Made by a program: the position numbers and the translations under genes
The notes under the pieces: generated by a model
The model's input: the letters and a program-made list of their open reading frames with translations, nothing else
The model's database searches: none
Told to the model about the DNA's origin: nothing
Source: Brachycybe producta
Taxonomy: Eukaryota > Arthropoda > Diplopoda > Playtdesmida > Andrognathidae
Assembly (NCBI GenBank): GCA_036925085.1
Contig: JAUPFP010000008.1
Span: forward strand, 4,166,457 to 4,230,456
Direction: 5' to 3'
Length of the DNA: 64,000 nucleotides
Shown here: in pieces, positions 13,683 to 25,300 of the stretch
Position numbering within the stretch: the first letter of the stretch is position 1
Layout of the letters: every line of letters begins with the position of its first letter

Positions 13683-13905
13683 TGAACAGCTGATTTTCAA
13701 ACTCTGGTTATGCTACATTTCAAAAGAATTAAGGAGAAGTTGAAAGTGTGCTATTAACTAGAACGGGTCACTGAATGACTAAAAACCTTACTTTAAAAGA
13801 TATAAACGTGAAAATAAGTTTAAATGATTGAGCTACTCTTCTAGTTTTTAAAGCACTTTCGAGTTTCTCTTTATTTTGCACCTGAGTGGCGTTTACACTT
13901 AAGGT
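13683..13905. mobile_element. Palindromic MITE family A, copy (shortened loop)
   Basis: Begins AACAGCTGATTTTCAAACTC and continues 'aattaaggagaagttgaaag'. It returns through 'gagctactcttctagttttt' and 'aaagcactttcgagtttctc' to 'gcgtttacacttaaggtgg'. The central loop is deleted compared with the 11088 copy. Confidence 0.75.
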
Positions 13906-13929
13906 GGCTGAATTGATATTTATTATGTT

Positions 13930-14403
13930 CTATAGAATTGATTGCCCAACCGCGGTTTTGAGAAGATTTGTTTTTTTCAGAAGAAAAAAAAAAAACATTA
14001 CAAAAAAATTCAAAGTGCTTTAGAAGCTAGAATAGCTAGTGATAATGCTAAAAGTTTTTTCATAATATATAATATTTTTAAAAATAAACTTTTTATGAGT
14101 GGTTTGAACTCGGCGAAAAATGGTTTTTCATGAAATACGCCAATGAAAAATCCAAAAAAAACGGATCATATTCAAACTTGAACTATAAAATGTTTATTTT
14201 TTAAGATATTGCCATGAAAAAAACGTTTAATCTCCTAACATTCTAGTATTGAAAATAATTTGAATTTCTTCGTAATGTCGTTTATAAACAAAAGTTCGGA
14301 AAAACGTCTATGGAGCTTAACATTAGCCACTGCAGTATCACCTTCCAGAGAAACGAAAGCAAAATAAATATCTAGTCAGCCACATTAACAAAATTCTATG
14401 TTG
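13930..14403. repeat. Dispersed repeat, uninterrupted copy
   Basis: From 'aacattctagtattg' through 'acaaaagttcggaaaaacg', 'tctatggagcttaacattag' and 'ccactgcag' to 'cagccac', this matches two segments near 28.1-28.3 kb and 28.77-28.92 kb. There the same repeat is split by a foldback element, so this copy is the empty site. No coding function. Confidence 0.6.
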
Positions 14404-14588
14404 TTGTTACTGTCAATCTGCGGAATCAGTCAATCTGCCGATTGCCTAGGGAATCTGCAAAAGAACCAACCTGCTAGTGAATATGCAAAATTCAACACCT
14501 AAAATGTATTGAATTTTGAAGATTCACAAGCAGGTTGGTTGTTTTGCAGATTGCCCAGGCAATCGGCAGATTGAGAGTAACATTGTCA
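14404..14588. mobile_element. Palindromic MITE with AATCTGC-rich arms
   Basis: The left arm 'gtcaatctgccgattgccta' ... 'accaacctgc' pairs with the right arm 'gcaggttggttgttttgcag' ... 'ggcaatcggcagattg'. The arms are about 85 bases with a small loop near 14490-14505. Single copy in the window. Confidence 0.65.
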
Positions 14589-15539
14589 CTCATAAAAAAT
14601 ACTTTACTAAAAAATTCCTTACATTTCATTTTAAAATGATTATTTGTGTGCTTTTGAAAATCGTTTCTTGTGTTGTTGGCTTCTATATCTAATAAATCAA
14701 ACGCTATTTACAGACCACCCTATCCCACTCTTCCTTTTCTAGTTTACTCCATAGTTGGAGGGGGACCCCCATCCCATCCCCCTTATTCCCGTATTAACCA
14801 ACCAACCCCCTCCTCCTTCCCCCAATCCTTCTTCCTACGTTAAGGCCTTACTACTCCTTCTTAGTCCTTACCAATGTAAGTCAAAAATCAATAAATATGT
14901 GGCCCACCACCACCTTCACTATACTCAACTCAACCCACCACATTTCAATCTTTCATTGATTTATATAGAATTTCTTAAGATAGACTTATATTATATTTGA
15001 ATATAATATTTTTCTATTTGCAGAAAAAAAAGTCGCTCATTTAATATTTACATTTTTTCGTAATTTATTTAAGTATTTAACTTTAATTTAATTGAGTGGA
15101 TTTTAAAATATGTACAAAGTGAATAAAAAGAAAAGAAAAATGTGAAATATATAATTTGAGAAATGAGAATCACACTCATTGTAATGAAATATATCTCGAG
15201 ATAAAGTATGTATTTTATGTACGGAGTCTTCTAGAATATTAATTCATATGATTGATAATAATCGATAATCCTCTTTAGTACATCTGCTCTTCCATATTCA
15301 GTATATTTATTTTTAATCTAAATATTTTCATATAGGGAGGCATTTCTTTAAAAAAAAATGTTATGTAAGGTCGTGTTGCATTTTTTTTTTTTTTGGAGGC
15401 CTAATGGGTTGCTCATTCACAATTTCGCAAACACAAACAAAACATACAAACAAACATTGAGTGTGTGTTGCTGTAAACAACCAAATGACGTCGCAAAATA
15501 TAAACTACAAAACCAGTGAAGTAGAGAAACTCAGCTGGG
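14589..15539. other. AT-rich intergenic DNA
   Basis: A C-rich stretch at 14755-14880 opens an 81-codon frame (PPPPSPNPSS) that I take as chance. Otherwise homopolymer runs and AT-rich sequence. No gene or element recognised. Confidence 0.55.
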
Positions 15540-15659
15540 GACCACTTCTAGTCTTTTGACTATTTTTTTTTCCAGTCTCTTCTTGAAAGCTCAGTTTCCA
15601 ATCTCAGATTGAATTGACAAAGAAAACTGATAGCTTTCCTTGAGAGTTTAACTTACTAT

Positions 15660-16215
15660 CAGAAATATTTTGATAGTTCAGTTTCTGATCAGAGATTGAC
15701 TTGAGAGCTCAGTTTCAGATTGACTTGAGAGCTCAGTTTCAGATTGACTTGAGAGCTCAGTTTCAGATTGACTTGAGAGCTCAGTTTTAGATTGACTTGA
15801 GAGCTCAGATTCTGATCAGAGATTGACTTGAGAGCTCAGTTTTAGATTGACTTGAGAGCTCAGATTCTGATCAGAGATTGACTTGAGAGCTCAGTTTTAG
15901 ATTGACTTGAGAGCTCAGATTCTGATCAGAGATTGACTTGAGAGCTTAGTTTTAGATTGACTTGAGAGCTCAGATTCTGATCAGAGATTGACTTGAGAGC
16001 TCAGTTTTAGATTGACTTGAGAGCTCAGATTCTGATCAGAGATTGACTCGAGAGCTCAGTTTTAGATTGACTTGAGAGCTCAGATTCTGATCAGAGATTG
16101 ACTTGAGAGCTCAGTTTCAGATTGACTTGAGAGCTCAGTTTCAGATTGACTTGAGAGCTCAGTTTCAGATTGACTTGAGAGCTCAGTTTCAGATTGACTT
16201 GAGAGCTGAGTTGCT
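15660..16215. repeat. Minisatellite built on GAGAGCTCAG, 24- and 31-bp units in a 55-bp period
   Basis: The basic unit TTGAGAGCTCAGTTT plus CAGATTGAC is 24 bp. It alternates with a 31-bp variant that contains GATTCTGATCAGAGA, giving a 55-bp higher-order repeat for about six periods (15808, 15863 and so on). Pure 24-bp units flank the array at both ends. Each unit carries the palindrome GAGCTC. The SSQVNLKL frame on the minus strand is a by-product. Confidence 0.9.
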
Positions 16216-16340
16216 CATCTGAAACAGTGAGACTGTCTGATCTCAAATAGGCTTGAGAGCTTTTACAGGTTTTCATTCTATTTGTACTAAAGATGCATCG
16301 GATATTCGACACGTTTTTACGGACATTCAATATTGAGTCT

Positions 16341-16404
16341 TAAGGGTCGTATTAATAATTTTTAAGTCAACCTTTGACTAATAATTATTAAGAATACGAC
16401 CATG
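16341..16404. mobile_element. Minimal hairpin copy of the GGGTCGTATTC MITE
   Basis: 'aagggtcgtattaataattt' is followed directly by 'aaattattaagaatacgacc'-type complement. It is a 64-bp remnant with the termini of the 7709-7994 element and no interior. Confidence 0.55.
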
Positions 16405-17094
16405 AGTTTAGTTTGCACTCTTGATAGCTCTCTTTTTGTTAGTCTTGAGAGTAAATTTTTGAATACTTGACACAAGTGTCTTGAAAGTTTATTAGGCTTA
16501 TGTATAGCTCATAATTTGTTTTTAATTCTCGCTCTTAATATGCAAATTTCTTATATTAAATTTCTTGTATTTTGGTATTTTTTATTAAATGATGTTTCAT
16601 GACGTGTAAAAGATGAAATTGCAACAGATTAGAAGATAACATTTCAATTTCATTGTTTTGCTTTGATTTTAAAAGCAATAAAAGTGTGTTTTTTTAAAAA
16701 TATAAATCAAAAGTTGCATGGTCATTTTTTTATACATTTTTCTGCTTGTCTTAATAATTTTTTCGGTTGATTTTTCTAACTTTGTATACATTATCCACAT
16801 ATAGAAGACAGAGAGAGAGAGAGAGAGAGAAATTGAGTTTATATTTAGAATCCATAGAAGAATATAAAGGGGAAGTTTAGAAAAGAGAGAAAAATTACAT
16901 CTATCCAAAGATAATAAACACAAGATTCTTTCTGTGAATTACATACACGAAAACAACAAAAACAAGGACATTATTATTAATAATAATATGGACAAAATAA
17001 AAAACCAACAGGAATCTTCTTTTTTTTTTTTTTTTGAGGTTTCATTCATTTTGATTATATCGATCTATCGATTAAAACCATTAAAATATGCCAT

Positions 17095-18200
17095 TTAAGG
17101 TGATTTTAAAATGTAAACGCCGCCTCTCCAACTCTTCATTATGTTGATATCTTTAAAAATAAGCTTTTTAAAGCAGCTAAAAACAAAAAAAAAAGTTTAT
17201 TTTGAAAGATATCAACACTAAAAATACTCAAAAATACCCAGAAATTGGTGTTTTTCTATTTTTAAAAAGTATTTCAAAATTGCGAATTTCTAACTCTTTA
17301 TGTTGAACTCCATTGAGTAATGTAATCAGCAAAAAAAATTCTATTCAAATGCTCGTAAAAATATTTATATATATATAATATCCCAGGTCTGTGTGTGTGT
17401 AACGTCGGAATTTATATAAATTTGAATAAATGAACCGTTTTTTTCTCAAGGTCAACTATATGTTGAACTCTTCCCATTCAAGAACCCCATGATATTAAAT
17501 TGGAAAGGGGAAAAGGTTGGAAAGTGTAGAAGGGGGGAGAAAGAGAGAAAAGTAGGAGGGGGTGACTGAAATTGAAATGAAATTAGTAAAAAAAAAAAAA
17601 AGGAAAAAACGACGCGCATGCGCACAATTGCCTGTGAATTTTGCTCCCGTCATTTATGACGGGTTACCTCACTAGTGTAAAAATAATTTTAAAAAACCAC
17701 AAGTAAACCACAGCGAAGCGAACACATTGGTGTATGTGCTGAATTTTTTTTCTGATTTTTTACAAATTATTTTAGGAATTTTTACGAGCATCTTATTGGA
17801 TTTTTTTTCATTATGAGCGCGCATACTCAATGAAGTTTAACATAAAAGAGTTAGAAATTCCCAATTTTGAAATACTTTTTAAAAATAGAAAAACACATCA
17901 ATTTTTTGTTATTCTATCACTAGATCAGCATATATTTAAGGTGCACATTGCACTTTGAACCATCAAAATTGGACAATTTTAAATATGAAAAATAAACATA
18001 TAGCCGCGAGACTGTGTATTTTAAAAATTAACGTTTTTTCTTTAACATCGGGTCTATGGGTTCAATATAAACACGATGCTAGCGCTCTTTGTGGAGATTT
18101 TTCGAAGTATTTTTTCGATGTAGCCTCTTATTGAGCTACCCTCTTCTAGTGTCTAAAAGACTTTCTAATTTCTCTTAATTTTGCTCTTTTTGAAAGACAA
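17095..18200. mobile_element. Composite: family A arm plus a larger repeat, split by a Helitron-like element
   Basis: 17095-17230 is a partial family A MITE. From about 17240 to 17350 and again from 17676 to 18190 the sequence is the inverse of 56116-56740. Shared landmarks include 'gcgaatttctaactct', 'ctcgtaaaaat', 'accacagcgaagcg', 'tttatcactagatcagcat' and 'gctagcgctctttgtggag'. The interruption at 17384-17675 is the Helitron-like element. Non-coding. Confidence 0.55.
17384..17675 (+). mobile_element. Helitron/Helentron-like element, copy 2 (shortened)
   Basis: CAGGTCTGTGTGTGTGTAAC at the start, the 'gacgcgcatgcgcacaatt' block, then hairpin CCCGTCATTTATGACGGG at 17646-17663, 8 nt, and CTAG at 17672-17675 followed by T. 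The 3' end is identical in layout to copy 1. It lacks the second core block, so it is about half as long. It is nested in the repeat whose uninterrupted copy lies at 56.1-56.7 kb. Confidence 0.6.
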
Positions 18201-18276
18201 GAATAATTCATAAACCATCTTAATTTTGATTATCGATATATATCGATTAAAATCCATTAAAATATGACATTTAACT

Positions 18277-18279
<3 letters not shown>

Positions 18280-18324
<45 letters not shown>
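18280..18324. repeat. (TTA)n microsatellite
   Basis: About 15 TTA units. A (TAA)n-like stretch and an 'aagcttatgatac' hairpin-like context follow. Confidence 0.9.
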
Positions 18325-19489
18325 GAGAAGCTTATGATACTAGTTTTCCAAAGATAATAATAATAAAAAGCTTGTAATAATGACCTCGTGAGAGATAGAG
18401 AGAGAAGGAAGAAAAAAGGTTAAACTTCCGACAAATGTGTTGAAAAAGAGGCAAACCTCAAAATCACAAAACGTTTTTAATCTACTAAATATATGATATG
18501 TGTGGGTATGTTATAAAGGAGAAAGGAGGAAGAGGAGGAGGAGGAGGCTAGGCTAGGCTCCAATAACACTGACAAGTGTGCCATGTATATTGCACCACCC
18601 ACTACTACCCACGACTGTCTGGAGCCAAATTATCCTCCAAAATATTTCCTCTCTCCTTTTTTTTTTTCCTTTCTCTTCAGCTGTTTTTCTTTAGCTTTTA
18701 CAAATTGACCTGCATTTCATTCTACTGTATTCAACCATGTGGCTCGCGAGCCACAATGTTGAATTTTATTTGAATCTGATCCTCCACAGTTTCTATACTT
18801 GAATTGTTCTCAGAAAGAGAGAAGCTTGTGACGTCAGAAGAATTGATAATATAAAAAATTAGGATTTTGTCATTTTTGTCTAATAAAATGGGGTTAATAA
18901 CAAAATAATGCAAGAACACCTTTTGTTTAAAATGTTGACAACATTTGTTTTAGTACCTCTTATTTTATAATACAAGATGACATAATCATAATTTTTTTGT
19001 TAATCCCTCTGACGTCACAAACTTTGTACTAAGTATTACCCCCTTACCATAACAAATATAATAATCATTAAAACATATTTTTATTATTTTGTTGAAATTA
19101 TGTTAATTTATCGTGTGTGTGGCTCTTGTTATAAAAAGTTTGAATATAAACTTTGTATTTATAAATAAATACAAACATAATGAAAAAAAAAATAAATAAA
19201 CAAGAAAACGAAAAGAAAGAAATTAGAAAAAGCGTCATAAAATATGAATCGAATCGATATCGCAAAAAAAGTAAAAGCGATTTTTAATTTCATCATTAAC
19301 ATTGATGTGTATCGATTTAAGAGGTTGCATAAATAAGTCCCATCGATCTAGTATCGATTATATTACGTCATTGTATGCTATTTCCGCATTTATTTAATAT
19401 TATGTAATACAATTACTGTTTAATAAAGTTTTTTGGTTTTCATTTATTATTTTCGAATATTTTGACCCAAATTTTAAGAAAGGCAATTT
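18325..19489. other. AT-rich intergenic DNA with two CRE-type repeat ends
   Basis: GAAGCTTGTGACGTCAGAAG near 18820 and AATCCCTCTGACGTCACAAA near 19004 are inverted copies of the ends seen at 4967 and 8708, only about 190 bases apart here. That suggests a short internally deleted element at about 18815-19030. No gene; the 65- and 62-codon frames nearby look like chance. Confidence 0.5.
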
Positions 19490-20215
19490 GAACTCTCTTA
19501 ATAGGGTTCCAACAGTGAAAAATGCAGTTTATTTTAGTATTATTAAATAGGGCTTTTCTAGGGGCGACTGAATAAGCGCCAAATTGAATAAGCGCCAAAT
19601 GGAACAAACGCCAAACTGAATAACCGCCAAATTTTTGGCTTTTATTCAGTTTGGCGTTTGTTCCATTTGGCGCTTATTCAGTATGGCGTTTGTTCCATTT
19701 GGCGCTTATTCAGTATGGCGTTTGTTCCATTTGGCGCTTATTCAGTATGGCGTTTGTTCCATTTGGCGCTTATTCAGTTTGGCGCTTATTCAGTTTGGCG
19801 GTTATTCAGGTTTTTTGTAAATTGTGATGGTCCAAATATTGTTAGCTTTTATAGACGTCAGACTATGCAGATTTACACCTAACCTAACCAAACCTAACCT
19901 AACCTAACCTAACAATGTGTTTATCACATTTTGGCGGTTATTCAGTTTGGCGCTTGTTCAGTTTGGCGTTTGTTCCATTTGGCGCTTATTCAGTTTGGCG
20001 TTTGTTCCATTTGGCTTTTATTCAGTTTGGCGTTTGTTCCATTTGGCGTTTATTCAGTTTGGCGTTAGTTCAGATTGGCGTTTATTCAATTTGGCGCTTG
20101 TTCAATTTGGCGCTTGTTCAATTTGGCGCTTATTCAATTTGGCGCTTGATCAGCGCCACCCTTTTCTATGTTAGAAACCTGCTTAGAGGGTTTAAGTTCC
20201 AAGTGTCATAGTTCC
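19490..20215. mobile_element. Foldback element with minisatellite arms (TTTGGCGCTTATTCAG)
   Basis: A left inverted arm (GCGACTGAATAAGCGCCAAA...) faces long right arms made of about 16-bp half-units, TTTGGCGCTTATTCAG and TTTGGCGTTTGTTCCA, forming 32-bp dimers at 19640-19810 and 19925-20155. Outer flanks contain 'gggttccaac' and 'tctatgttagaaacc', as in the copies near 37.2-37.6 kb and 27.1 kb. The IWRLFSLALIQFG frames come from the repeat. A 36-bp CCTAA tract (19879-19914) lies between the two arrays. Confidence 0.75.
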
Positions 20216-20254
20216 CATTTTTGAAAATTGGAACTTTGATAACTTTTAAGATGG

Positions 20255-20610
20255 TTTATTGGACCAGCTGATTTTTGAACTCTGATTATTATTCTATTTT
20301 TTATGAGCAAAATTAAGAGAAACTAAAGTGTTTTTAGAAACTGGAAGGCTAGCTAATCACCTAAGGGTATTTTCATGTTGTTATCTTTCAAAATTTAACT
20401 TTTTATAGACAAAAATATCATATCAATTTGGGTAATTTTCAAACTCAGATAAAAAGTTTATTTTGAAAGATGTCAACATGGAAATAACTTTAAGTGATTG
20501 AGCTGCCCTTCTAGTTTCTAAAATACATTCCAATTTCTCTTCATTTTGACCCTAAAAGACAGAATAATCAAGTGATCAGGAGGCGTTTACACTTTGAAAC
20601 CTCCTCAATG
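20255..20610. mobile_element. Palindromic MITE family A, copy
   Basis: 'ggaccagctgatttttgaac', 'gaaactggaaggctagctaa' and 'catgttgttatctttcaaaa' in the left arm return as 'agtttattttgaaagatgtc', 'gagctgcccttctagtttct' and 'gtttacactttgaaacctcc' in the right arm. Confidence 0.75.
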
Positions 20611-21014
20611 AATAGTAATAATCAAACACAGTATGATCTTCATTAAAACCTGAAAACTTACATAGGAATTTTCTATGTAAATGTGATAAAATTTAGGCCT
20701 ATAGAATGATGTTTTTCATTTTGAATCCGATTATCTGAAATAATATTAGAGAAACAAATATGATTGCTTACTTCATTTATGACAATATTTTATAATAAAT
20801 AAATTGAATAAAATTGTTAATTTTCTTTACTGTTTATTTATTATTTTCACGAAAAATATAAACACAATTTATTTTTTTAAATTTAATGTCATAATGGTAA
20901 TAAAGGGTGAACTGGAGGTTTTTTTAATTTTTGAAATAAGGTTCCGGGGTGGCGCTACATGTCAACCTCATAGAGATTTACAAGAGAATCCACATTTTTA
21001 AATGTCAATATCTG

Positions 21015-21310
21015 CTTATTTTAATATTTCGTTTTTTAAAAGAAATTAAAAGTGTACTTGAAAGTTAAAAAGTAAAGGAATCAAGTGGTAACATTTTTAT
21101 GACGCTATCTTTTAAAATAAACTTTTTATGACAGTTTAAAAACTAACGTTCGTTTCAAAATGTTGTGTTAGCAATTAGTCATTTAACTTTTTTTTTTCAA
21201 ACTGTCATAAAAAATTTATTTTTGAAGATATTGTCATAAAAATGCTACCACTCGATTTCTTTACTGTTAAACTTTGAAATATATTTCAAAATTTTTTTAA
21301 AAGATGATTC
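21015..21310. mobile_element. Palindromic MITE family A, diverged copy
   Basis: 'taaaagtgtacttgaaagtt', 'atgacgctatcttttaaaat' and 'aaactttttatgacagttta' in the left arm. The right arm returns as 'aactgtcataaaaaatttat' and 'gatattgtcataaaaatgct'. It is more diverged than the other copies, so probably older or a subfamily. Confidence 0.55.
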
Positions 21311-21548
21311 TAACAAGAAAAAATACTTGAATCTCTGAACCTATGTTTAACAAACAAAAAAACTACCAGTTCCATCTTTTTTTTTTACATAAAAGTAGTA
21401 CATAATGAATATTCATTTTACATATTGTTTAACATTCTTAGTTTCTTGCATATTAATTTATATAGATTATTTTCTCAAAAGTTCATAAATCTGCTTTCTA
21501 CATTAAATACACAATAAAGAAACATCGTCATATCTGTTAGTTTATGAC

Positions 21549-21865
21549 TAGAGTTCGGATTTTTATGCAATATATACCAAGCAAATGGTTCTAAATTTGT
21601 GGCCCAAGTGCCAACTGTGAAGTAATCAATAATCATCAACATCATTAGAGCAACTGCAATTATGCTTTTTCTAATAAAAAAAGCTAGTTAGAGACTGTCT
21701 GGTTACTATCAGTGTTTAACTATAGTTTCTATCCTCTAATTACTGTTTTTGAATGAAAAAAAAAACACAATTGGTTCATCTAAACAGAATCGTTATTTCA
21801 GAATTTGCTCTATGGCCACAGATTGAGAAAAATTTTGTTGATATTACATAAAAATCCGAGCCCTA
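21549..21865. mobile_element. Palindromic MITE family B, copy 2
   Basis: Begins AGAGTTCGGATTTTTATGCA and ends ATAAAAATCCGAGCCCT. The interior carries 'gagcaactgcaattatgctt' and 'cctctaattactgtttttg', as in copies 1 and 3. The termini are closely inverse over about 20 bases. Confidence 0.75.
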
Positions 21866-22315
21866 TTTATGACATACTGTACTTACATTATCTTCCTCAC
21901 TTTATTTTTCACTTTTTTTAAGATATTACCCAAAAAATCTAGAGTACACCAAATAGTATATTAAGATATATTAATAGTTTTAATTTATATTAGTCCTTAT
22001 ACCAGCTGTTGATTAATTATTTATTCAGATATCAATTAATTTATTCTAGAAACTACAACATTTATTAAATTAGCAGAAATTTAAGAAAAAAATTCATTCC
22101 TGAAATTAATTTGGTTAAAAATATATCTGTAGAAAAAACTATTAATCAAATGAAACTGAAAATAAAAGAGAGAAAGATAAAATATAAGTTTCAATAAATA
22201 TAAAAAAAAGTTTTAAAAAAATAACAATGGGTGTCATTAATATCAAAATAATGTTACAAAAAAATTAAATTAAAATGCTGTAATTATTTTATTTCTTTTG
22301 CTATCAAATTTTAAT

Positions 22316-25300
22316 TTAACGAATCAAAGTTAGAAATTCTTCTCGAGTTTTAGGATCATCTCGAAATACTCCCAACATACAACTGGTCACTGTTTTACTG
22401 GTCAGCTTTTGTACACCTCTCATCACCATACACATGTGTCTATAAATAAAAATGGATTAATGAGATACAAATATTATAATTATTAGGGCTCGGATTTTTA
22501 TGCAATATCAATTTGTGTGTGGCCGAAGAGCCAAATGTGAAGTAATCATCATCATTACAGCAAATGCAATTATGGTTTCTCTAATCAAAAAGGATGGTTA
22601 GAGGCTAGGTGTCTGGTTTATTTTGTCACCTAGAATTATAGCCTCTAACTAGTGTTTTTGATTGAAAAAAAACAACAAAATTGTTGGTTGATCTAAACGG
22701 TATTGTAACTTCACAGTTGGCCCTTTGGACCACAGGTTGAGAAACTTGATAATGCATAGAAATCCAAGCCCTGTTAATTAGGAAAAAAAAAAAAGAATTA
22801 TGCTTTTTGTAATCAAAAAGGCTTGTTAGAGGCTATAATTTAGAGTTGTATGTTATCATTCTAGCCTCAAATCAACCTATTCATTTCAAAAAGAATAATT
22901 CTTTTTTGTCTTAATTATAATATAAACAAATATTATACTTACGTAGCCTCAATGACGACTCCAACTCCAGCAGGTTTAATAGCCTTTGTGAGGGCCACTG
23001 CAATTTGTTTTGTTAGACGTTCTTGAACTGAAAATAGCAAATATAATTTTCAATTTTCAAATCAATTAAAAATTGTTAATTTCCATTAGAGCAATTCCAC
23101 AATTATGCCTTTTTTTCAAATAAAAAAGTTGGTTAAAGATTATAGTTTTCTTAGTTGACAGGTGCTATAGTCACAGTAGAACTGTAGCCTTTAACCAGTC
23201 TTTTAAATTGGTTGCTCTAATCATCATCATCATCAATAACAATGAATAAAAAGTACCTTGTAATCGTCGACTGTAAACTTCGACGATTCTACAAAAAAAA
23301 AATATTTATAAGAGTTATTAAATTAATAAAATAAGACAAATTATGTTAATTAATAATGTAATGTTGTGAACTCAATAAAGCTAATTTTCGCCGCGATTAT
23401 AGTTATGTTTTCATGTTGATGTCTTCCTAGATTTATATTCAAATTCAGAAAAAATAATAATAACCAACAATCTAAAAATATTGTTTTCCAATTACAAGTT
23501 TGAAATTTTGCATCGGAAATGATTCATTCCCTTTCCTCCCATATTTTATTTAACTACAATTGACGTCATCAATTAAAATTTAACTGTAAATTTTTCTTAA
23601 CACAGTTTGAATAAAAATCTTGAAAGAGATTTTTTAAAAAAAAATTAAGTTTATATAAAAACTAAAAAAGTGAATACAATAAACATGTCTTTTTTTGGAC
23701 AATAAATAATACATTTGAAAATAAAATTTGTCGATTTTTAGTAATTTCATATTTTTCAAACTGCAAATGAAAAAGTTTATTTAAAAAAATCCTCATGAAC
23801 ATTTCTAGTTTAGTATAAAACATGAAATTGCTTTTAAAATTCAAATCGATTTTAGTTTCTGTACTTTTCCTGTTGAAGTAAAAATAAATTTAATTAATCA
23901 CAACCAATTTGAATTGATTATCAATTTATATCACCTTGCTAATTTACTGAGTCCCAAAACTTTCTTATTCGGCAAATATCCAATAGAAACCTTTCCTATA
24001 AAAGGAACCAAATGATGTTCGCACATTGAAAACATTTCAATGTCTTTTACAATGACCATTTCATCGTGATCCTCGTCAAAAATCGCACCATTCACAATAT
24101 CTAAAATAAATTTAAAAATATAAAAACAAAAATGATTGAAACCTTATAATATTAACCAACAAAAAAAATGCACACTCATTTTATGAATAGACTCAAATTA
24201 AATTGCAAATGAAAAAGGGGGAAAAATAATTTGACCAAAGTAAAGAAAACCCTGAAATTACGCAATCAAGCAACACAAAGCGGAAAGAAGAAGAAGAAAA
24301 AAAGGAAACCTTAGAAAATTCTTAACGTTTTCCTAGAAATCTAAGAAGGAAAATTGTTCTTTTAGTGAAGGCAACACACACACACGCCATTGAATACCTT
24401 CACACTAATGCAGTTTCATTTTTTTCTTTCATTCATAACTTATCAGGCCATAAGGTCTATGTTGTATATATATATTTTTTAGATCTTTCTCAACGAATTT
24501 AGTAAAAAGGGCCTAAAGATTTTATTTTATTGGACTAAAATGACATAGAAAAAATATATACATGTACAGCTATAGAAAAATAAATAGCAACCGAAATGCA
24601 ATATTGTAATAATCTTTTTTTTTTGTACTTTATTGGATAAATTTTAACAATTTATGTTAATATTTTTTATGCAAATCTATAAAAATTTGCATAAAAAATA
24701 TTGACATAAAATGAAATAAAAAATTATGTATATATTTTAGAACAATCTTCATGAAAACATTTTGTTAGGTTTGTTTTAATTTAATTTAGTTAAAAATTTT
24801 ATGTATTCTAATTTTTGTAACATCCTGAAATTGACAATCGAGCTTGTTGCTAATATAACAATCAAATCTCCAAAATGACCAAATTAAATAATTGTATAGT
24901 CATTTTCAGAGTTTTTTTTTTAATGATTTTGAGTTGATAAAAAATCGTGACTAATATTACAAAAATAATTAAAATAAAATTTAAGACAAAATTGACATGT
25001 TTTCATTGTTGCCAAGATATTCTAAAATATTAGATTATGCATTTTTTTATTTCAATAAAGATGTCAGCAAAATATTGGCAAAAATTGATGAAATTTTACT
25101 GTAACTTTTGAGTTGATAAAAAAAAATTGCCACTGTTAAGATAAAATTGACAATTTTTTTATGTAAAGATATCCTAAAATGTATGAACTTTATATTTCAA
25201 TAAAGATTTCCATGAAATTTTGGAAGAAATTAATGCAATTTAACTGCACCGTGGTTGCTATTTATTGTTATCATGGTTTTCTATAAATGAGCCTAATATG

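Noticed and set aside
14755..15000. Proline-rich ORF
   Set aside because: Arises from a C-rich low-complexity stretch; no signal or splice support.
19635..20211. Open frames encoding repeated WRLFSLALIQFG
   Set aside because: Produced by the TTTGGCGCTTATTCAG minisatellite; open in several frames and part of a foldback element.
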